In this document: in pieces, positions 57,643 through 64,000 of the stretch
Layout: each line of letters starts with the position of its first letter
Position numbering within the stretch: position 1 is the first letter of the stretch
Assembly (NCBI RefSeq): GCF_023169965.1
Contig: NZ_AP025592.1
Location: 4,092,001-4,156,000 of the forward strand
From: Anaeromyxobacter paludicola
GTDB lineage: Bacteria > Myxococcota > Myxococcia > Myxococcales > Anaeromyxobacteraceae
Direction: 5' to 3'
Length of the DNA stretch: 64,000 nt
Position numbers and translations under genes: made by a program
The notes under the pieces: model-generated
Told to the model about the DNA's origin: nothing
Databases searched by the model: none
What the model saw: only the letters and a program-made list of their open reading frames with translations

Positions 57643-58158
57643 TCAGCGGTCGCTCGCGGGGATCGGCCACGGTCCAGCCCCCGGCCAGGCACCCGCCCCG
57701 GGAATGACGCAGGCCTCCTTCGCCTCGACGAGCGGCAGCAGCCGGGAGTCCTCGAGGGCCGCGAGCCGGTGCCCGAGCCCCGTCCCGTATTCCTCGTTGG
57801 ACGCGAAGGCGACGAAGTCGGCCACGCTGCGTTGCCGCACCAGCATCGCGGCGTCCCACCGCGCGTCGGCAGGACCGATCAGGAACGGCCCCCCGGCGCC
57901 CAGGAACATCACCTCGCCACCCGAGGCGCGAAGGTGCGGCAGCGTGAGCTCCATGTAGCGCCGGTACGCGGCGGCCCCGCTGATGGGATGCGCGGGCGCG
58001 AGACCGGGGGTGGCCGAGTAGTCGGCCACCGCCCTGAACCGAAGCAGGTTCAGCATGACCACCGGCCCGGAGATGGCTCGCTTCATGAGGGCGATCCCCG
58101 CCTCCTGCGTCACCTCGAGGTATCCCTGGTCCACGCGCTCGCTCGTCGGTCGGTTCAT
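57643..58158 (-). CDS. DUF1330-like protein
   Basis: A 171-residue protein from ATG 58158. The chain has SGPVVMLNLLRFRAVADYSA, GAAAYRRYMELTLPHLRASG, GEVMFLGAGGPFLIGPADAR and MLVRQRSVADFVAFASNEEY: a ferredoxin-like alpha/beta fold typical of DUF1330 or NIPSNAP-type proteins. The family has no agreed function. An alternative ATG at 58218 would add 20 residues (MEYFTQTELIDPFYPDIKTA), so the start is uncertain. Longer in-frame extensions above are likely noise. Confidence 0.7.
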   Translation of the reverse strand: MNRPTSERVDQGYLEVTQEAGIALMKRAISGPVVMLNLLRFRAVADYSATPGLAPAHPISGAAAYRRYMELTLPHLRASGGEVMFLGAGGPFLIGPADARWDAAMLVRQRSVADFVAFASNEEYGTGLGHRLAALEDSRLLPLVEAKEACVIPGAGAWPGAGPWPIPASDR

Positions 58159-58390
58159 GGCCGTCTTAATATCCGGGTAGAACGGGTCGATCAATTCTGT
58201 CTGGGTAAAATATTCCATCCGGGCGAAATTCCCGGGCCGGGCACCGCCAGGCGGGCGAGCGGCGGTCGTCCACACCGCCTCGCCCCTCTTTTCGGGCGGG
58301 TGGGCGCGCGATCGCGCGGAGGGCGAGCCCGGCTCGAGGTCCGGTGATAAGGCTGTGGAGATCGATCCGGGATCGTCCGGAAGGATTCCC

Positions 58391-59359
58391 ATGCCCGAGC
58401 TCCCCGACGTCGAGGTCTACCGCGAGGCGATCGAGGCGCGGGTCCGGGGCGCCCCGCTCCAGAAGGTCCGGCTCGCGAGCCCGTTCCTCCTGCGCACCGT
58501 GGAGCCGCCGCTCGGGGCGGCGGAGGGCAGGGAGGTCCGCGCGGTCCGGCGGCTCGGCAAGCGGCTCGTGCTCGCGCTCGAGGGCGACCTCTTCCTGGCG
58601 CTGCACCTCATGATCGCGGGGCGCCTGCACTGGAAGGAGGCCGGCGCGAAGCTCGGGGGCAAGGCGGCGCTCGCGGCCTTCGACTTCCCGCACGGCGCGC
58701 TCACCCTCACCGAGGCCGGCTCCAAGCGGCGGGCGGCGCTGCACCTCGTCCGCGGCGAGGCGGCGCTCCGGGCCCTCGACCGCGGCGGGGTCGAGCCGCT
58801 CGAGGTGGACCTCGCCGGGTTCGCGGCGGCGCTGCGGCGCGAGCGGCACACGCTGAAGCGCGCGCTCACCGACCCGGGGATCCTCGCCGGCATCGGCAAC
58901 GCCTACTCGGACGAGATCCTGCACCGCGCGCGGCTCTCGCCGACGCAGCTCGCGCAGAACCTCTCGGAGGAGGAGCTGGCGCGGCTCCACGCGGCCACGC
59001 GCGCGGTGCTGACCGGGTGGACGGAGCGGCTCCGGCGCGAGGCGGGCGGGGACTTCCCGGAGGGGGTCACGGCCTTCCGCGAGGGGATGGCGGTCCACGG
59101 CCGGCACCGGCAGCCCTGCCCGGACTGCGGCGCGCCGGTGCAGCGGATCGTCCGGGCGGAGAACGAGGTGAACTACTGCCCGCGGTGCCAGACCGGCGGG
59201 AGGATCCTCTCGGACCGCTCGCTGGCGCGGCTCCTGGCGGAGGACTGGCCGAAGACGCTCGAGGAGCTCGAGAAGAACCCGGGCCTGGGGCTGCGGCCGC
59301 CCGCGGCGCCGGCGCGGCGGGGCGCGGTCACTGCCCGTAGTAGTACGCGAGCACGATGA
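58391..59359 (+). CDS. mutM: Formamidopyrimidine-DNA glycosylase
   Basis: A 322-residue Fpg/Nei-family enzyme from ATG 58391. Pro2, the nucleophile, opens the mature protein (PELPDVEVYREAI). Other conserved parts are LMIAGRLHW, GIGNAYSDEILHRARLSP and the zinc finger CPDCG...YCPRC at residues about 243-266. It removes 8-oxoguanine and ring-opened purines. It is longer than the usual 270 residues because of a C-terminal extension (KTLEELEKNPGLGLRPP) rich in Ala/Arg. Its last 32 bases overlap the convergent membrane gene. Confidence 0.94.
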   Translation: MPELPDVEVYREAIEARVRGAPLQKVRLASPFLLRTVEPPLGAAEGREVRAVRRLGKRLVLALEGDLFLALHLMIAGRLHWKEAGAKLGGKAALAAFDFPHGALTLTEAGSKRRAALHLVRGEAALRALDRGGVEPLEVDLAGFAAALRRERHTLKRALTDPGILAGIGNAYSDEILHRARLSPTQLAQNLSEEELARLHAATRAVLTGWTERLRREAGGDFPEGVTAFREGMAVHGRHRQPCPDCGAPVQRIVRAENEVNYCPRCQTGGRILSDRSLARLLAEDWPKTLEELEKNPGLGLRPPAAPARRGAVTARSSTRAR

Positions 59360-59588
59360 GCTTCAGCCCGAGCCAGTCGAACACCAGGCAGAAGAAGAGC
59401 GCGGCGAGGGAGGCCCACACGGCGCGGCTGCCGCGGAACTCGGCGGTGCTGGTGCGGAGGTGGCGCCGGACGAGCCCGTCGCGCACGAAGACCCAGGTGG
59501 AGACGAGGCTCCCGACGACCGTCACCACCCCGAGGAAGCCGAGCGCGGAGCGGGCGAGGAGGTAGGCCGCGAGGGCGGGGCGGAGCAT
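59328..59588 (-). CDS. Small two- to three-helix membrane protein
   Basis: An 86-residue integral membrane protein: ALAAYLLARSALGFLGVVTVVGSLVSTWVF forms one or two helices, a basic loop (RDGLVRRHLRTST) follows, and RAVWASLAALFFCLVFDWLGLKLIVLAYY another one or two. No family is recognised. The basic loop suggests that it lies on the cytoplasmic side. It converges with mutM, with a 32-base overlap at the 3' ends. Function unknown. Confidence 0.65.
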   Translation of the reverse strand: MLRPALAAYLLARSALGFLGVVTVVGSLVSTWVFVRDGLVRRHLRTSTAEFRGSRAVWASLAALFFCLVFDWLGLKLIVLAYYYGQ

Positions 59589-59637
59589 CCTGACACTCTA
59601 GCGGGCGAGCGGGCGGAACGCTGGGGGATCCCTGGCA

Positions 59638-59777
59638 GCCCCTCCCCATCCCTCCCCACCCGGTGGGGAGGGAGTCCCGAGATTCCCCCTCCCGCGAAGC
59701 GGCAGAGGTTCGAGGCAGGGGAGCGAGTCCCGAGGTTCCCCTCTCCCGCGAAGCGGGCGAGGGTCAGGGAGGGGGCG
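59638..59777. repeat. Hairpin-rich intergenic region with dispersed repeat, copy 2
   Basis: The 202-base gap between clpA's stop and the membrane gene holds a CTCCCCACC/GGTGGGGAG inverted repeat (59652-59670 or so) and the dispersed hairpin repeat CCCCTCTCCCGCG...GCGGGCGAGGGTCAGGG at 59738-59777. That last unit matches the unit at 7644-7684. No gene is present here. It could terminate clpA transcription. Confidence 0.65.
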
Positions 59778-59790
59778 CGGCCCCGGCGCG

Positions 59791-62064
<2,274 letters not shown>

Positions 62065-62066
62065 CG

Positions 62067-62390
62067 CTACTCCGGCTCCACCGTGCAGAGGAGGGGGAAC
62101 TCCGCCGCGCGCGCGAGTGACATCACCTTCGCCGCCTTCGTCTCGGCGATCTCCAGGGAATACGTGCCCGCCACGCCCACTCCGCGCTGGTGGACGTGGA
62201 GCATGATGCGGGCCGCCTGCTCCGGGTCGTGGTGGAAGACCTCCTCGAGCACCGCCACCACGAACTCCATGGTCGTGTAGTCGTCGTTGTGCAACAGAAC
62301 CTTGTAGAGCGGCGGCTTCGCCAGCTGCTTGCCGGTCTTCGACTTCGGCGCGACGACGGCGCCGCCGCCGGGGGTCTTGGGCTCGGCCAT
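62067..62390 (-). CDS. clpS: ATP-dependent Clp protease adaptor ClpS
   Basis: A 107-residue adaptor that binds N-terminal Leu, Phe, Tyr or Trp and delivers proteins to ClpA. The core is [20 protein letters not shown], with the conserved Asn-Asp pair of the N-degron pocket, then [20 protein letters not shown] and the Met/His pocket residues. The first 20 residues are a disordered leader. It lies 11 bases after aat and 2 bases before clpA: aat-clpS-clpA forms one N-degron unit. Confidence 0.97.
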   Translation of the reverse strand: MAEPKTPGGGAVVAPKSKTGKQLAKPPLYKVLLHNDDYTTMEFVVAVLEEVFHHDPEQAARIMLHVHQRGVGVAGTYSLEIAETKAAKVMSLARAAEFPLLCTVEPE

Positions 62391-62401
62391 GGACCGCTAT
62401 T

Positions 62402-63139
62402 CTAAGCGGAAGACGGGCGCGGTGCCGCTCCGGCGGCGGGCCCGGCCCCGGGGCCCTCCGGCAGCGTCCAGGGGCCGCGGCGGGTGGGCGCCCGCAGCGC
62501 CTCGGCCAGGCGGTCGAGGAAGTCGGCGCGCGGGATCTCCTCCGCGCCCAGGCGGACCAGGTGGTCGGTGCGCACCTGGCAGTCCACCAGCCCGAAGCCC
62601 TCGGCGCCGAGCCACTCCACGGCGCGCGCGAAGGCGGCCTTGGAGGCGTCGGGCCGGTCGGCGAACATCGACTCGCCGAAGAAGGCGGCGCCGAGCGAGA
62701 CGCCGTAGAGGCCGCCCGCGAGCGCCTCGCCCTCCCAGGCCTCGAACGAGTGGGCGAAGCCGAGCGCGTGCAGCCGCTCGTAGGCGGTGATCATCTCGCG
62801 GGTGATCCAGGTCCCGTCCTGGCCCGGGCGCGGCTTGCCCGAGCAGCGCCGGATCACCTGCCCGAAGGCCCGGTCGGCGGTGACGCGGTAGCGGCCGCGC
62901 CGGAGCGTGCGCCGGAGCGACTGCGAGACGTGCAGTCGCGCCGGCTCGAGCACCAACCGCGGGTCGGGCGACCACCAGAGGATGGGGTACTCCTCCGAGA
63001 ACCAGGGGAAGATGCCGACCTCGTAGGCGGCGAGCAGCCGCTCGGGCGAGAGGTCGCCGCCCACCGCCAGGAGCCCGTCCGGCTCGGCGAGCGAGGGGTC
63101 GGGGAAGGCGATCTGGCGCGGGAGTCGGTAGACGGCCAC
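62402..63139 (-). CDS. aat: Leucyl/phenylalanyl-tRNA-protein transferase
   Basis: A 245-residue enzyme that attaches Leu or Phe from tRNA to proteins with N-terminal Lys or Arg, marking them for ClpS. The chain reads [60 protein letters not shown] and [19 protein letters not shown], all classic Aat blocks. The last 25 residues are Ala/Pro/Gly-rich. It precedes clpS-clpA, so the complete pathway is co-encoded. Gap to the upstream sigma gene is 57 bases. Confidence 0.96.
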   Translation of the reverse strand: MAVYRLPRQIAFPDPSLAEPDGLLAVGGDLSPERLLAAYEVGIFPWFSEEYPILWWSPDPRLVLEPARLHVSQSLRRTLRRGRYRVTADRAFGQVIRRCSGKPRPGQDGTWITREMITAYERLHALGFAHSFEAWEGEALAGGLYGVSLGAAFFGESMFADRPDASKAAFARAVEWLGAEGFGLVDCQVRTDHLVRLGAEEIPRADFLDRLAEALRAPTRRGPWTLPEGPGAGPAAGAAPRPSSA

Positions 63140-63196
63140 GCGAGGATCATAGCAGCGGGACGGCCACGGCCGCCGCTCACCGCCCCTCCCTGCCGC

Positions 63197-64000
63197 TCAG
63201 GCCTGGGGCGGCCGCTCGGTGAGGAAGCGCTGGAGCGCCTGCCGGACCGAGTGCTGCACGGCCTGGGGGACCTCCGGCGCCGGGGAGCGGGCGCAGAGCG
63301 TGAGCGTCGCCCGCAGGCTGTCGCAGCGCGCCGTGCAGCGGGGGCAGCCGGCGAGGTGCTGCTCCATCTCGGCGCAGAGGTCGCTCGAGATCTCGCCCTC
63401 GAGGTGGCGCGAGAAGAGCGCCGCCACGTCCGGGCAGGCGGCCTCGCCCGCGGGCCTCGCGGGGGCGGGCTCGGGGATGCCGAGGCGCGGCGCCACCGAC
63501 TCCCGGACCGCGACCCGGGCGCGGTGGAGCCGGCTCTTCACCGCGTCCACCGAGAGCCCGAGGATCTCCGCCACCTCCGGCGCGGTCAGCCCCTCCACGT
63601 CGCGCAGCAGCAGCACCTCCCGGTACATGGGCTGGAGGGCGGCGATGGCGGCCTCCAGCGCCGCCTCCACCTGTCGGCCCGCCAGCGTCTCGTCGGCCGG
63701 CCGGGCCGGGTCGGGGAGCCGGGTCACCTCCTCCTCACCCTCGGAGCCGACGCGCTGCTCCTCGGCCGGCTCGTACTTCCCGCGCCGGCGCTTCTTGATG
63801 CAGAAGCTCCGGGCGATGCTGTAGAGCCAGGTGGAGACCGACGACTGCCCGCGGAAGTCGCGGATGCCGCGCGCCACGGCGAGCAGGGTGTCCTGCAGGA
63901 CGTCCTTCGCGTCCTCCTCGTCCCGGCACATCTTGAGCCCGAAGCGGTAGATGCGCCGCTGGTGCCGCTCGAGGAGCTCCTCGAGCGCCTCGCGCCGCCC
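63197..64000 (-). CDS. ECF sigma factor with fused C-terminal zinc-finger domain (5' end beyond window)
   Basis: The frame is open to the right edge, so the N-terminus is missing. At least 267 residues are present. Region 2 includes DEEDAKDVLQDTLLAVARGI and SSVSTWLYSIARSFC; region 4 has LQPMYREVLLLRDVEGLTAP and ILGLSVDAVKSRLHRARVAV. After a Pro/Ala linker, a Cys-rich domain follows: CPDVAALFSRHLEGEIS, EMEQHLAGCPRC, with HxxxCxxC in the style of zf-HC2 anti-sigma domains. Fusing sigma and zinc-finger domains suggests self-regulation by redox or metal, as in CorE-type sigma factors. Confidence 0.88.
   Translation of the reverse strand, partial: GRREALEELLERHQRRIYRFGLKMCRDEEDAKDVLQDTLLAVARGIRDFRGQSSVSTWLYSIARSFCIKKRRRGKYEPAEEQRVGSEGEEEVTRLPDPARPADETLAGRQVEAALEAAIAALQPMYREVLLLRDVEGLTAPEVAEILGLSVDAVKSRLHRARVAVRESVAPRLGIPEPAPARPAGEAACPDVAALFSRHLEGEISSDLCAEMEQHLAGCPRCTARCDSLRATLTLCARSPAPEVPQAVQHSVRQALQRFLTERPPQA

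Overview
The window is very GC-rich (about 70% or more) and packed with genes. Codon use is strongly G/C-ending, starts include GTG and TTG, and many neighbours overlap by four bases. The gene content suggests a myxobacterium of the Anaeromyxobacter type (Myxococcota): lipoproteins with Cys-rich N-termini, a small triheme cytochrome c, a CarH-like B12 photoreceptor, ECF sigma factors, many sensor proteins and an HNH-nuclease gene. This assignment is inference from content, not from a marker gene. I found no rRNA, tRNA, CRISPR array, insertion sequence or prophage.

Layout. 1-3410 (minus): a cobalamin riboswitch heads an operon of a BtuB-type TonB-dependent receptor and a beta-propeller lipoprotein that runs off the left edge. 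3426-7429 (minus): a LuxR-type regulator, two tandem HtrA-like proteases without signal peptides, a YbaK-type deacylase, a small conserved protein and a ComEA-like helix-hairpin-helix protein. 7723-11587 (minus): a DcaP-type porin and a complete polar amino-acid ABC transporter. 11704-15097: a DUF3467 protein, glycerol kinase and RadA. 15142-17481 (plus): a BirA-type operator followed by bioB-bioF. 17515-24321 (minus): a small membrane protein, an ECF sigma factor, threonine dehydratase, a LuxR regulator and DNA polymerase III alpha.

24499-32134 is a housekeeping and accessory mix: a coiled-coil membrane protein, a degenerate aldo/keto reductase, a GNAT, AlkA, a HugZ-like flavoprotein, a triheme cytochrome c7, an epimerase, an outer-membrane protein and an esterase. 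32225-37118 holds an orphan double-CACHE/HAMP sensor, topoisomerase IB overlapping a CarH-like MerR/B12 photoreceptor, and a chromate transporter. 37600-45401 holds a DnaQ-like exonuclease with a CNMP/CBS/DUF294 protein, a pentapeptide-repeat protein with Lgt, a lone receiver, an epimerase, an Acg-like nitroreductase and a methyltransferase.

45474-52074 (plus) carries sucA-sucB followed by a hybrid histidine kinase whose N-terminal membrane domain has the copper/ethylene-binding residues of plant ETR1. 52031-59588 carries a DUF72 protein, HrpB, an HNH nuclease, a cytochrome c, a DUF1330-like protein, MutM and a small membrane protein. 59791-64000 (minus) reads, in transcription order, an ECF sigma factor with a fused zinc-finger domain, aat, clpS and clpA: a complete bacterial N-degron module.

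The parts most worth a second look are the riboswitch-controlled BtuB plus beta-propeller lipoprotein pair (a possible analogue of Bacteroides BtuB-BtuG), the ethylene-receptor-like kinase after sucAB, the CarH-like photoreceptor without carotenoid genes, the CACHE-HAMP protein with no output domain, and the aldo/keto reductase fold that has lost its catalytic residues.
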